From Microvirga soli (lineage in GTDB: Bacteria > Pseudomonadota > Alphaproteobacteria > Rhizobiales > Beijerinckiaceae): a DNA stretch of 64,000 nt. The position numbers and the translations under genes were made by a program. The notes below the pieces were generated by a model, which had not been told where the DNA came from, ran no database searches, and saw only the letters and a program-made list of their open reading frames with translations. Of this stretch, positions 54,024-63,473 are shown piece by piece; within the stretch, counting starts at the first letter, position 1, and each line of letters starts with the position of its first letter. The DNA lies in the NCBI RefSeq assembly GCF_016734765.1, contig NZ_JAERQE010000028.1:1-64000 (forward strand), read 5' to 3'.

Positions 54024-55997
54024 TCACGCCTCGGCACAAGCCTTATCGAGGGCTTCGCCGAGAACCTTGAGGGTGTCGCACCCGGAAAAAATGAAGGTTG
54101 TGATGCCAGCCTCGGACAGATCTTTTTGATCTTCCCCGGGGCGGCCAGCCAGGAAGATAAGTTTTGAGCCTGCCCCACGCAAGGTCCTTGCGGTCGCAGG
54201 GGCGTGCAGCTTGTATATCTCGTCAGTAGAGCAGATGCAGCTGATCTTGGCGTTACTGTCAGAGAAGGCTTTCTGCAGGCTATCTTGGTCCGTTAATCCC
54301 TCGTTCATGATGACTTCCATGCCGGCTGCCTCGAATAAATTCTTGGCAAAGGTTGCGCGAGCGGTGAAGTCGGCAACGGATCCGAGGTTGGCGAGAAAGA
54401 CCTGCGGCCTTGCACCCGTTCTGGCCCGATAAGCATCGGAGATGTCGCGCAGGCGTTCGAAAGCTTCCGCAACACGGATCGAGGGCAGGGGTGCGACCGC
54501 CACGGCGCTTGAGCCTGCTGCCGTGATGGCAAGCTGCGGCAGCGTCGCTCCTTCGGCCGCCATTTGCACGAGGGAGGCGAAGGAGGTTTCGGTTATAGGT
54601 GCGGAAGAAAGCGCCGGAGCAGAACCTTTGCTCTCTTCAGCTCCCGGCATGGGCATCAGAACCGTCACGTCCGCTTCGTTGATGTTCGGAAACTCGCTCG
54701 TGCCGGTGATCGGTTCCTTACGGGTGGCGACCGCTTTCTCCCGCTGGGCGCGCACGGCCGCAATCCGACCCTGGAGCGTTTCGCCCTTCAGGCTCTCCAG
54801 AATGCCACCCTCGCTCTCGATCTCCTGCAACAGCCCCCAGGCCTTTTCGCACAGCGCATCGGTGAGCGCCTCGAACCCGCCGGCGCCGGCCGCAGGATCG
54901 GCCACGCGGGCGAGGTTGGATTCATCGAGCAGGATGGCTTGCGTGTTGCGCGCAACCCGGCGCGCGAAAGTATCGGGCAGACCAAGGGGGGCTGTAAAAG
55001 GCAGCACCGTAATCGCATCCGCCCCGCCGATTCCGGCCGAGAACGCCGCCACCGTACTGCGCAGCATGTTCACCCAGGGATCGCGCCGTGTGGTCATGCG
55101 CCAGGCGGTTTCCGCATGGAGGCGGATCGGCATAGGCTCAAGGCCGCAGGCCTGCTCGACACGGGCCCAGAGGCGGCGCAGCGCCCGGAGTTTCGCGACG
55201 GTAAGAAACTCATCCGCATCGGCCACGAGCAGGAACGACAGCGCTCGCCGTGCCGCATCGAGCGAGTGCCCTGTAGTCTCAAGGGCGCGCAGATAGCTCA
55301 AGCCGGTCGCCGACACGGCCGCAAGTTCCTGCGCCTCGCTCGCGCCGGCCTCGTGATAGACGCGCCCGTCAGCGAGGAAAGCACGGCCGGCAAAGCCCTT
55401 GGATGTCAGATGGGCGAGGGTGTCGCCCATGCGTTGCGCCATCGCGTCCCAGGACGCCGACATCCGGCCCTGGGCTGCCATGGCGCCGACTGGATCGAGG
55501 CCGAGATCGAGGGAAAGCTCGGACAGCTTGTGGCCCCGCCGCTCGGCGAGCGCCAGCACCAGCGCGGCCATCTGGCGGCCGTGTCCGCCCGCATCGATGC
55601 GCAGATGGATGAGGTCGAGCATCACGCCGCCGAGCGTCCGCTCGAGATCCTCGATGGAGTTGATCCCTACCCCGAAGCCCCGGGCCGCGAGCGCTTTTGG
55701 AGTGACGAGGGTCAGGGCATCGGCGCCACCTTCGAGATCGGCAATCGCCAGCTCATTGGCCTTGGCCGGATCGGGATGATCGACGCGCTGCGAGACGCGC
55801 CAGCGTCCGGCCTGCTCGCGCGCAATCGGCGCCGCTCCTTCCGCCTTCGGATAGAGCGGTTGAATGACGATGCCGTCATGACTGCGGGAGACGAGCTTCT
55901 TCTCGAAGTCGGCGCCCTTCAGCACGCCCTCGACCAGCTTGAGCCACTGCTCGCGGGTCGCTTGCGGAAAGTCGGCGGCGAGAGAGAGATCGTCCAT
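54024..55997 (-). CDS. mutA: Methylmalonyl-CoA mutase small subunit
   Basis: This 657-residue protein is the non-catalytic subunit of heterodimeric methylmalonyl-CoA mutase. The barrel (ALVLALAERRGHKLSELSLD; SATGLSYLRALETTGHSLDA) is similar to MutB, but the B12 domain lacks the DxHxxG lower-ligand motif, as expected for this subunit. ATG at 55997 (MDDLSLAADFPQATREQWLK) is chosen because the frame before it is repeat DNA. It leads mutB, with two short genes between them. Confidence 0.93.
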   Translation of the reverse strand: MDDLSLAADFPQATREQWLKLVEGVLKGADFEKKLVSRSHDGIVIQPLYPKAEGAAPIAREQAGRWRVSQRVDHPDPAKANELAIADLEGGADALTLVTPKALAARGFGVGINSIEDLERTLGGVMLDLIHLRIDAGGHGRQMAALVLALAERRGHKLSELSLDLGLDPVGAMAAQGRMSASWDAMAQRMGDTLAHLTSKGFAGRAFLADGRVYHEAGASEAQELAAVSATGLSYLRALETTGHSLDAARRALSFLLVADADEFLTVAKLRALRRLWARVEQACGLEPMPIRLHAETAWRMTTRRDPWVNMLRSTVAAFSAGIGGADAITVLPFTAPLGLPDTFARRVARNTQAILLDESNLARVADPAAGAGGFEALTDALCEKAWGLLQEIESEGGILESLKGETLQGRIAAVRAQREKAVATRKEPITGTSEFPNINEADVTVLMPMPGAEESKGSAPALSSAPITETSFASLVQMAAEGATLPQLAITAAGSSAVAVAPLPSIRVAEAFERLRDISDAYRARTGARPQVFLANLGSVADFTARATFAKNLFEAAGMEVIMNEGLTDQDSLQKAFSDSNAKISCICSTDEIYKLHAPATARTLRGAGSKLIFLAGRPGEDQKDLSEAGITTFIFSGCDTLKVLGEALDKACAEA

Positions 55998-56159
55998 GGG
56001 GGCCTCGTCCGGAGAAGGGCTGCGCGAATTGCGCGGGACAATACCGGGACGCGTGGGTGCTGCAAATGCCCTAAAGGGCGAGGTTGAGGGACAGGGATGA
56101 AATGGCTTGCATGAGGATCTCCTTTGAGACGCATGCTTCCGGGGAAATGACATTGTACC

Positions 56160-56270
56160 ACAGCCCTCCCGCGTCATCCCCGGACTTGTTCCGGGGATCC
56201 ACGTCTTTGCACCGCTGTGGTCCCCAAGACGTGGATGGCCGGGACAAGCCCGGCCATGACGCGAGAGGAT
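56160..56270. repeat. Rhizobiales-type palindromic repeat, copy A
   Basis: The segment CGCGTCATCCCCGGACTTGT to GCCGGCCATGACGCGAG contains two nested inverted repeats (GTCAT...ATGAC, CCACGTCTTTG/CAAGACGTGG). The pattern matches the common intergenic palindromes of this order. It lies between mutA and the candidate RNA. Confidence 0.75.
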
Positions 56271-56289
56271 CTTTGTTCTTATTTTGTTC

Positions 56290-56460
56290 TTGACTTTGGT
56301 CCTAACCTCGGCTATAGCTAAGGACATCCTCGTCCGATGAGGGGCGCGCTCGCGAGGCGTCGCAAGAGTGGGACGGGGAGCGGTCCTGCCGCAGGCCTCG
56401 CACGCCTGTGATCGCAGGGGGCCGATCTGGCATGCCTCCAGGTCCGCTAAAACAAACCGC
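56290..56460 (+). ncRNA. Candidate structured RNA with sigma-70 promoter
   Basis: TTGACT (56290-56295), 17 bases, TATAGC (56313-56318) form a good promoter in the long gap between mutA and the DUF2267-like gene, with no supported ORF after it. The expected transcript from about 56322 can fold. AGCGGTCCTG (56379-56388) pairs with CAGGTCCGCT (56439-56448) with one U-U mismatch, and encloses a GCAGGC/GCCTGT hairpin. No terminator is clear. I do not recognise an Rfam family, so both the RNA and its 3' end are uncertain. Confidence 0.4.
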
Positions 56461-56584
56461 GCGTGACGAGCAGTCTGGCTCTCACCTTTCCCATCACACA
56501 TCGAGCCGGGCTGCCCGACGCGCCACCCTCGATTTACCTTCAGGCTCGCAGCTCACGCTGCGGGCCCACAGGTGCTGGCTCTTT

Positions 56585-56710
56585 GACACCCTGCCACCCG
56601 CGTCATCCCGGACGAAGCGCAGCGGAGATCCGGGATCGCCGACAGAATGTGGTGCTCGATCCTGCGAACGATCCCGGGTTCTGCTTTGCAGCCCCGGGAT
56701 GACGCGTTGT
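56585..56710. repeat. Palindromic repeat, copy B
   Basis: ACCCGCGTCATCCCGGA ... GCCCCGGGATGACGCG forms the outer arms, with CGATCCTGCGAACGATCC inside. It is related to copy A (56160-56270) and to the repeat at 60728-60876. From 56461 to 56584 nothing else is evident. Confidence 0.7.
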
Positions 56711-56723
56711 AACGACCTGTCGA

Positions 56724-57104
56724 TCAAACGAACTGCGACAGCCCCGGAATCGAGCCGACGATCGGTCCCATCACGTCCTCGCCGGCCTTCTCTCGGCCGT
56801 AGGTGAAGAGCTCCTTGCCGAGCGGCTGCATCTGGCCCATGGACACGCCGATCCCCATGAGCTGGCCGCCGAGCGCCATCACGCCGCCGCCCATGGAGCC
56901 CATCATGCCCATGAGGCCACCGCTGGCCCCGGTCTTGCCCTCCTCAATGGCATCCATCGCGCCCGGAAGAGCCTCGATCAGCTGGTTGACCTCGCTCGAG
57001 GGCCCTTCCTTCTGAAGGTATCCGAGGATGATGCCGATCGCCTTGCGGGCGGTCGCTGCGTCGAGGCCGGTCTTCTGCGTCACGCGGGCGATGAGCTCTT
57101 CCAT
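56724..57104 (-). CDS. DUF2267-like protein
   Basis: This 126-residue protein has an N-terminal helical part (EELIARVTQKTGLDAATARK, then AIGIILGYLQKEGPSSEVNQ) typical of DUF2267/DUF2780-type proteins. A Gly/Met-rich segment (GGLMGMMGSMGGGVMALGGQ) and a short tail follow. It may form oligomers at the membrane; the function is unknown. The ATG at 57104 follows CAGGAGAATCAA. It is divergent from the HerA-like gene. Confidence 0.72.
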   Translation of the reverse strand: MEELIARVTQKTGLDAATARKAIGIILGYLQKEGPSSEVNQLIEALPGAMDAIEEGKTGASGGLMGMMGSMGGGVMALGGQLMGIGVSMGQMQPLGKELFTYGREKAGEDVMGPIVGSIPGLSQFV

Positions 57105-57227
57105 TTGATTCTCCTGAAACTGGAATAGGGCCGATAGTTCACAACTGAACTGTTTAATCAAGAAATCCGAGAGTGGAAACTCGCGGCAAGGCTTCTAAGA
57201 TCCATGAGAAGATGCTGGAGGGATTCG

Positions 57228-58766
57228 ATGCTGCAGGACGGGAAGATCTTCATCGGGAAAAGCACGAAGCCCGAATATCTCGATTTGAGGCTCGCCAACC
57301 GGCACGGTCTCGTGACGGGAGCCACAGGCACGGGCAAGACCGTCTCCCTGCAGGTGCTGGCGGAAGGCTTCTCCAACGCGGGCGTTCCGGTCTTTGCCGC
57401 CGACATCAAGGGCGATCTCTCCGGCATGGCGGCGCCTGGCAACGGCAAGGAGCCCCTGGTCAAGCGCGCCAAGGACATCGGCATCGAATACGTGCCCGAC
57501 AAATTCCCTGTGGTGTTCTGGGACCTGTTCGGCGAGCAGGGACACCGGGTGCGGGCGACGATCTCCGAGATGGGGCCGCTGCTGCTCTCGCGCCTGCTCG
57601 ATCTCAACGACACGCAGGAGGGCGTGCTCAACATTGCCTTCCGCATCGCCGACGAGCAGGGGCTGCTGCTCCTCGACCTGAAGGATCTGCGCGCGCTGCT
57701 GCAGCTCATCTCGGACAATGCCAGCCAGCTCACCACCACATACGGCAATGTGTCGAAGGCGACCATCGGCACCATTCAGCGCCAGCTCCTGGTGCTGGAG
57801 AACCAGCAGGGCGACGAGTTCCTCGGCGAGCCGGCACTCGACATCAAGGACCTGATGCGCACCGATCGCGACGGGCGCGGCGTCGTCAACATCCTGGCGG
57901 CGGACAAGCTCATGAGCAATCCGCGCCTCTACGCCACGTTCCTCCTGTGGCTCATGTCGGAGCTGTTCGAGGAACTGCCCGAGGTGGGCGATCTCGACCA
58001 GCCCAAGATGGTGTTCTTCTTCGACGAGGCGCATCTCTTGTTCAACGATGCCCCGAAGGCTCTCGTCGAGACGGTGGAGCGCGTGGTCCGCCTCATCCGC
58101 TCAAAGGGTATCGGAGTCTATTTCATCACGCAGAACCCCATCGACATTCCCGAAAGCGTGCTGGCGCAGCTCGGCAACCGGGTTCAGCATGCTTTGCGCG
58201 CCTATACCCCGCGCGAGCAGAAGGCCGTGCGGGCGGCGGCCCAGTCCTTCCGGGAGAACCCGGCTTTCGACACGGAGAAGGCGATCACCCAACTCGGCGT
58301 CGGAGAGGCGCTGGTCTCGACGTTGGAGGGCAAGGGTGCACCGTCCATGGTGGAGCGCACGCTGATCGCGCCCGCCATGGCGCAGGTCGGGCCGATCGAG
58401 TTGACCGAGCGCCAGCAGATCATTGCGGCGAGCCCTATGAAGGGAAAGTACGACCAGCCTGTCGATCCGGAATCCGCCTACGAGATGCTGGCCAAACGCG
58501 CCGAGCAGGCGGCCGCCGAGGCGAAGGCTGCGGAAGGGGGAGGCGGCATCCTCGACATGCTGGGCGGCCTCTTCGGCTCGGGCCCGCAGCGCAAGGGCTC
58601 CATGACGGTCAGCCAGCGTGTTACGCGGGAGGTGACGCGAACCATCGTCAACCAGACGGTCGGCAACCTTGCGGCCGAGATCGGCAAATCCATCGGCGGC
58701 CGCCAGGGCAGCTCCATCGGCCGCGCCATCGTGCGCGGAACCCTGGGCGGATTGCTGAGGCGATAA
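57228..58766 (+). CDS. DUF853 HerA-like NTPase
   Basis: This 512-residue ATPase of the DUF853/HerA-like helicase group has Walker [19 protein letters not shown], Walker [13 protein letters not shown], and a sensor-like [15 protein letters not shown]. HerA proteins translocate on DNA, often with NurA. No nuclease gene adjoins, so the role is unknown. The C-terminal low-complexity part (Ala/Glu, then a Gly-rich [16 protein letters not shown]) may be a tether. The ATG at 57228 follows GGAGGGA. The GNAT gene starts 28 bases later. Confidence 0.88.
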   Translation: MLQDGKIFIGKSTKPEYLDLRLANRHGLVTGATGTGKTVSLQVLAEGFSNAGVPVFAADIKGDLSGMAAPGNGKEPLVKRAKDIGIEYVPDKFPVVFWDLFGEQGHRVRATISEMGPLLLSRLLDLNDTQEGVLNIAFRIADEQGLLLLDLKDLRALLQLISDNASQLTTTYGNVSKATIGTIQRQLLVLENQQGDEFLGEPALDIKDLMRTDRDGRGVVNILAADKLMSNPRLYATFLLWLMSELFEELPEVGDLDQPKMVFFFDEAHLLFNDAPKALVETVERVVRLIRSKGIGVYFITQNPIDIPESVLAQLGNRVQHALRAYTPREQKAVRAAAQSFRENPAFDTEKAITQLGVGEALVSTLEGKGAPSMVERTLIAPAMAQVGPIELTERQQIIAASPMKGKYDQPVDPESAYEMLAKRAEQAAAEAKAAEGGGGILDMLGGLFGSGPQRKGSMTVSQRVTREVTRTIVNQTVGNLAAEIGKSIGGRQGSSIGRAIVRGTLGGLLRR

Positions 58767-58794
58767 AGGTCAGCCGATATCGTGCTCGTTCTTG

Positions 58795-59253
58795 ATGATG
58801 TCTGATATTCGCCCGGCACAGCGTGAAGATTTGGCCGCCGTCGAGGCGCTCATTGCGGCGGCTTATACCCAGTATATCCCGCTCATCGGCCAAAGGCCCG
58901 GACCGATGGGCGACGACTATTCCGCTCTGATCGAGAAACGGTGCGTCTATGTTCTCTCCAGTGAGAATAAACTCGCCGGAATGCTCGTTCTTCTTCCGGA
59001 AGACGAGGCCATGCTTCTCGATAATGTGGCCGTGCATCCGGATATGCAGGGACGCGGCTATGGGCGCGCGCTGATCGCCTTCGCGGAGATGCTCTCCATC
59101 GAGCGTGGGTTCAAGGCCATTCGGCTCTACACGAACGAGGTCATGATCGAGAACGTCCGTCTTTATGAACGTCTGGGGTTTGTGGAGACCCATCGGGCGG
59201 AGGAGAAGGGCTTCCGGCGTATTTATATGACCAAGCCTTTGGTCCGGTCCTGA
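58795..59253 (+). CDS. GNAT-family N-acetyltransferase
   Basis: This 152-residue GNAT protein has the acetyl-CoA-binding motif A in NVAVHPDMQGRGYGRALIAF and motif B in YERLGFVETHRAE. The acceptor is unknown; the family acts on amines in small molecules or protein N-termini. Three consecutive start codons (TTG ATG ATG) make the N-terminus uncertain; 58795 is used. It lies 28 bases after the HerA-like gene and may be cotranscribed. Confidence 0.85.
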   Translation: MMSDIRPAQREDLAAVEALIAAAYTQYIPLIGQRPGPMGDDYSALIEKRCVYVLSSENKLAGMLVLLPEDEAMLLDNVAVHPDMQGRGYGRALIAFAEMLSIERGFKAIRLYTNEVMIENVRLYERLGFVETHRAEEKGFRRIYMTKPLVRS

Positions 59254-59333
59254 GCCCCAATCTCGGGCTTGCGAGCACCAGGGTGATGAGAGTACCTCTT
59301 GAGGCGACCTCGTCCACAAGGCAGATGTTCCCC

Positions 59334-60716
59334 ATGTCCCAGATCGACCAAGTTCTGCAGCGCATCGATTCCGATCTCGATTCCTCCCTGGAGCGCCTGT
59401 TCCAGTGGCTCAAGGTTCCGTCCATCTCCACCGATCCCGCCTACAAGGACCATTGCCGCACCGCCGGTCAGTGGCTCGTGGACGAGCTGAAGAGCATCGG
59501 CATCGAGGCTTCCCTGCGTGAGACCGGCGGGCATCCGGCCGTGGTCGGTCACGCCAAGGGCGACGCGAAGCTGCATGTGCTCTTCTACGGCCATTACGAT
59601 GTGCAGCCGGTCGACCCGCTGGAGCTGTGGGAGACGCCGCCCTTCGAGCCGCGCATGATCACGCTTTCCGACGGCCGCAAAGCCATCAGCGCCCGCGGCT
59701 CCTCCGATGACAAAGGTCAGGTGATGACTTTCGTCGAGGCCTGCCGCGCCTGGAAGGCAGAGACGGGCTCCCTGCCGATCAACATTACCTTCCTGGTCGA
59801 GGGTGCCGAGGAGGACGGATCCAAGTTTCTCCCTGAGTTCATCGAGGCCAACAAGGACGAGTTGACGGCTGACGTGGCGCTCGTCTGCGACACGGGCATG
59901 TGGGACCAGAACACGCCCGGCATCACCTCGTCCCTGCGCGGCATGGTCTATGAGGAGATCATCGTCCGCTGTGCCGACCGCGACCTGCATTCCGGCACCT
60001 TCGGCGGCGCGGCCCGCAACCCGATCCATGTGCTGTCCAAGATCATCGCGGCCTTTCACGACGACAACGGCCGCATCACGATTCCAGGCTTCTATGACGG
60101 CGTGCATGAAACGCCCACGCAGGTGCTGGAGCAGTGGAAGGGCCTGAACCTGACGGAAGAGGAGTTCCTCGGGCAGGTGGGCTTGAAGCAATCGGCCGGT
60201 GAAAAGGGACGCATGCTCATCGAGCAGATTCAATCGCGTCCCACCTGTGACGTGAACGGCATTATCGGCGGTTATACGGGCGAAGGCACCAAGACGGTGA
60301 TCGCATCCGAGGCCCGCTGCAAGGTCTCGTTCCGCCTCGTGGGCGATCAGGATCCGGTTGCGATTTCCAAGAACTTCGAGACTTTCGTGCGCGAGCGCAT
60401 TCCCGCCGACTGCTCGGTGGAGTTCATCCACCACAAGGGCTCGCGGGCGCTCGCGCTGCCGCACGATTTCCCGGCCATCACGGCGGCGAAGTCTGCGCTG
60501 CACGACGAGTGGCAGAAGGACCCGATCGTCATCGGCATGGGCGGCTCGATCCCGGTCGGCGGCGACTTCAAGCGCACACTGGGGATGGACACGCTCTTCG
60601 TCGGCTTCGGCCTCGACGACGACCGCATCCACTCGCCGAACGAGAAATACGACCTCCAGAGCTTCCACAAAGGCACCCGCTCCTGGGCACGCATTCTGGC
60701 CGCGATGGCGAAGTGA
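59334..60716 (+). CDS. M20-family dipeptidase/metallohydrolase
   Basis: This 460-residue zinc peptidase of family M20 (dipeptidase, CNDP-like) has the first metal motif YGHYDVQPVDPL, ARGSSDDKGQ, LVEGAEEDGS and the later HSPNEKYDL. It would split dipeptides or related amides in the cytosol. The start at 59334 (MSQIDQVLQR) matches the family; 59325 is possible. It stands alone. Confidence 0.92.
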   Translation: MSQIDQVLQRIDSDLDSSLERLFQWLKVPSISTDPAYKDHCRTAGQWLVDELKSIGIEASLRETGGHPAVVGHAKGDAKLHVLFYGHYDVQPVDPLELWETPPFEPRMITLSDGRKAISARGSSDDKGQVMTFVEACRAWKAETGSLPINITFLVEGAEEDGSKFLPEFIEANKDELTADVALVCDTGMWDQNTPGITSSLRGMVYEEIIVRCADRDLHSGTFGGAARNPIHVLSKIIAAFHDDNGRITIPGFYDGVHETPTQVLEQWKGLNLTEEEFLGQVGLKQSAGEKGRMLIEQIQSRPTCDVNGIIGGYTGEGTKTVIASEARCKVSFRLVGDQDPVAISKNFETFVRERIPADCSVEFIHHKGSRALALPHDFPAITAAKSALHDEWQKDPIVIGMGGSIPVGGDFKRTLGMDTLFVGFGLDDDRIHSPNEKYDLQSFHKGTRSWARILAAMAK

Positions 60717-60727
60717 GCCTAGCACCC

Positions 60728-60876
60728 ACTGTCATTCCGGGGCGGCTCGTAAGAGCCGAGCCCGGAATCCATAACCGGTAGCGATGCAGAAAAGGGAGTT
60801 GTGTGAGCCGCAGCTTCTAATGAGCAGCGTCGTGTTTATGGATTCCGGGCTCCGCTGTGCGGCCCCGGAATGACAG
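60728..60876. repeat. Palindromic repeat, copy C
   Basis: CACTGTCATTCCGGGGCGGC ... GGCCCCGGAATGACAGTG gives long outer arms, with an inner GAGCCGAGCCCGGAATCCAT paired to ATGGATTCCGGGCTCC. It is of the same type as the 56 kb repeats, fills most of the gap 60717-60884, and could terminate both convergent genes. Confidence 0.8.
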
Positions 60877-60884
60877 TGGAGATC

Positions 60885-61562
60885 TCAAACCAACCCATCG
60901 AGCGATGCGATGACCCCGCCCGGAGCAAGGTCTACATATTCGTCCGGCAAGCCGAGCCGGTTCACCCAGATCGGTGTGAACCCGAAGGCGGCAGCTCCCG
61001 CGATGTCCCAGCGGTTGGATGAGACGAACACGACTTCTTCGGCAGCGATGGAGAGGGTCTGCAGCACAAGGTCGTAGCTGCGTGGGCTCGTCTTGAAGAC
61101 CTGCACGGCGTCGACGGACAACACCACGTCGAGATCGCCGGCAAGGTTCGCCGAATCCACTGCCGCCTTGAGCATGCCCGGATCGCCGTTCGACAGGATG
61201 CCTGTGCGAAGGCCGCGCGTGCTTAAGGCCTGCAAAGTCTGCCGAACATGCGGATAGGCATCGAGGGTGCGGTAGGCCTCAAGCAGAAGCGGACGGATCG
61301 AGCGGTCGACGTTCGGGAATCGCGCGAAGGCATAGTCCAACGCGCGCTCGGTCAAAATCCAGAACGGCTCGTAACGGCCCGCCAGAGACAGCACCCAGGA
61401 ATATTCCAGCTGCTTCGTGCGCCACACCTCCGAGAAGCGCGCCGCATCGGGCCCGACCTGGGCCATATGGCGGCCCACGGCGGAATGCACGTCGAACAAT
61501 GTTCCATAGGCGTCGAAGATCACGGCCTTCGCACGGGCGGGGATGAGGCTGGAATTATTCAT
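60885..61562 (-). CDS. Haloacid dehalogenase type II
   Basis: This 225-residue HAD-superfamily protein of the L-2-haloacid dehalogenase group begins VIFDAYGTLFDVHSAV, with the nucleophile Asp in FDAYGTL, and continues LSNGDPGMLKAAVDSA and FVSSNRWDIAGAAAFG. The SSN-x-W-D motif is that of true dehalogenases. The real substrate may be another 2-substituted acid. ATG at 61562 follows the family length; a longer frame to 61607 is less likely. Confidence 0.88.
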   Translation of the reverse strand: MNNSSLIPARAKAVIFDAYGTLFDVHSAVGRHMAQVGPDAARFSEVWRTKQLEYSWVLSLAGRYEPFWILTERALDYAFARFPNVDRSIRPLLLEAYRTLDAYPHVRQTLQALSTRGLRTGILSNGDPGMLKAAVDSANLAGDLDVVLSVDAVQVFKTSPRSYDLVLQTLSIAAEEVVFVSSNRWDIAGAAAFGFTPIWVNRLGLPDEYVDLAPGGVIASLDGLV

Positions 61563-61729
61563 GAGGGCCAGAGTTTCACCAGGTCTGAGCCATGGCAAGC
61601 CGTCCAATGATCAGCCCTTCTCATGGAACCCATCACAAGACTTTATGCGCTGCTCCGGATGAAGCGATTGACGGCTGCCGGTGCAGGCGTTTCGATAGGG
61701 CAGAAGTTCTGACCCAAAGGATGAGACAC

Positions 61730-62605
61730 GTGGCTTGGTATTCGCAAACCTGGAACTGGTTCAATGGCACCTGGCAGGAGGGCAATCCGCCCCTGATCGG
61801 GCCGCGCTCGCACGTGTCCTGGCTCGGGTCGTCCGTCTTCGACGGGGCTCGCGTCTTCGAAGGTGTCGCCCCCGATCTCGACCTTCACTGCGAGCGCGTG
61901 AACCGCTCCGCGCTGACCATCGGCCTCAAGCCGACCATGGAGCCGCGGGCCATCATGGACCTCGTCCGCGAGGGCGTGAAGAAGTTCGCACCCGGCACAG
62001 CGCTCTACGTGAAGCCCATGTACTGGGGCGAGGCCGAGGGCTTGTCCACCATCGCGCCGGATCCGGAATCGACCCAGTTCTGCCTGTCCCTCTTTGAGGC
62101 GCCGATGCCGGTGCCGGGTGGAACCTCGCTGACGAAGTCGAGCTTCCGCCGCCCGACCCTTGAATCCATGCCGACCGACGCGAAAGCCGGTGCCCTCTAT
62201 CCCAACAATGCCCGGGTGATCCGCGAGGCGAAGGAGAAGGGCTTCGACAACGCGCTGGTCTGCGATGCTCTCGGCAACATCGCCGAGACCGCCACCTCCA
62301 ACGTGTTCATGGCTAAGAATGGCGTGGTTCATACGCCCTATCCGAATGGCACGTTCCTCAATGGCATCACCCGCCAGCGCGTGATCCAACTCCTGCGCGA
62401 CGACGGTGTGCAGGTGGTCGAGGGCACCCTGCGCTACGAGGATTTCGCCGGTGCCGACGAGATCTTCATCTCGGGCAACTATTCCAAGGTGATGCCGGTG
62501 CTGCGCATCGATTCCCGCGATCTCCAGCCCGGCCCGTTCTATCGCAAGGCGCGGGAGCTCTACTGGGCTTTCGCCCATGATAAGGGAATCCTGAAGGCGG
62601 CCTGA
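61730..62605 (+). CDS. ilvE: Branched-chain aminotransferase, class IV
   Basis: This 291-residue PLP-dependent fold IV aminotransferase is similar to IlvE-type branched-chain aminotransferases. Motifs: STVFDGARVFEG-like SSVFDGARVFEGVAPDL near the N-terminus, the PLP-lysine region with LYPNNARVIREAKEKGFDNA, and NIAETATSNVFM. GTG at 61730 has AAAGGA seven bases upstream and gives the usual start (VAWYSQTWNW); ATG at 61721 is the alternative but its ribosome site would overlap. The symbol is by similarity only. Confidence 0.8.
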   Translation: MAWYSQTWNWFNGTWQEGNPPLIGPRSHVSWLGSSVFDGARVFEGVAPDLDLHCERVNRSALTIGLKPTMEPRAIMDLVREGVKKFAPGTALYVKPMYWGEAEGLSTIAPDPESTQFCLSLFEAPMPVPGGTSLTKSSFRRPTLESMPTDAKAGALYPNNARVIREAKEKGFDNALVCDALGNIAETATSNVFMAKNGVVHTPYPNGTFLNGITRQRVIQLLRDDGVQVVEGTLRYEDFAGADEIFISGNYSKVMPVLRIDSRDLQPGPFYRKARELYWAFAHDKGILKAA

Positions 62606-62700
62606 GCGCCCTCAACGAAGTTGTGAACGAGGCACGAGGCGGCGGTGGTCGCCTCGTGCCCTACATGGCTCCAGCATTGCGCCCCAAGCTGGAGCCCTTG

Positions 62701-63420
62701 ATGCGGTTTGTCCTCAAAAGCCTTGTGGCCCTGAGCCTTCTGACGGCGACGGCCCATGCGGAGTCCGTCGACCTGGAACTGGTCTTCGCCGCCGACGGGT
62801 CAGGCTCCATCGACAATGACGAGTTGCGCCTCCAGCGGCAGGGCTGGGCGGATGCGCTGACGAGCCCCGATGTGCTCACCGGCATCAAAGACGGCCCCGT
62901 CGGGGCCATCGCGGTCGCTTTCATGGAATGGGGCGGCCCGAGCTCCCAGGTGCTGATTGTCGACTGGCACGTGATCCGTGACGAGGCGAGCGCGAGGGTA
63001 TTTGCGGACAAGCTCCTGAGCACCCCGCGCGGCGCGACAGGCTACAACTCCATCTCCAACGCCATCGACTTCTCCATGCGTCTCGTCGAAGGCAACGCCC
63101 ATGAGGGAACGCGCAGGGTGATCGACGTGTCGGGCGACGGTCCGAACATGAACGGCCGGTCCCTGGAACAGGTGAGGGGGGAGGCGCTGGCCAAGGGCTT
63201 CACCATCAATGCGCTCGCCATCCGCCGCCCCGGCAGCGGTCGGCCGGGCGGTCCCGGCAGCATGTCGCTGGAGGATTATTACGCGCAGAACGTCATCGGA
63301 GGTCCCGGCTCCTTCGTGGAGATCGCCGACGAGACACGACCCTTCGCCCTGGCCGCACGCCGCAAGCTCCTGACGGAGATCGCAGGGAAGGGAGGCACAG
63401 CGCGCCACGCCAGCCGCTGA
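62701..63420 (+). CDS. DUF1194 (von Willebrand A-like) secreted protein
   Basis: This 239-residue protein has an N-terminal signal peptide (LKSLVALSLLTATAHAES) and a vWA-like DUF1194 domain with the metal-site DGSGSIDNDE (DxSxS) and VIDVSGDGPNMNGRS. It should be periplasmic and bind a partner through metal. The ATG at 62701 follows GGAGC. The function is unknown. It lies 95 bases after the aminotransferase gene. Confidence 0.85.
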   Translation: MRFVLKSLVALSLLTATAHAESVDLELVFAADGSGSIDNDELRLQRQGWADALTSPDVLTGIKDGPVGAIAVAFMEWGGPSSQVLIVDWHVIRDEASARVFADKLLSTPRGATGYNSISNAIDFSMRLVEGNAHEGTRRVIDVSGDGPNMNGRSLEQVRGEALAKGFTINALAIRRPGSGRPGGPGSMSLEDYYAQNVIGGPGSFVEIADETRPFALAARRKLLTEIAGKGGTARHASR

Positions 63421-63473
63421 CCGGAAGGCTTGCGGAATCGAGACATTCCCAGCCGGGATGCTAGAGTGCCTCC

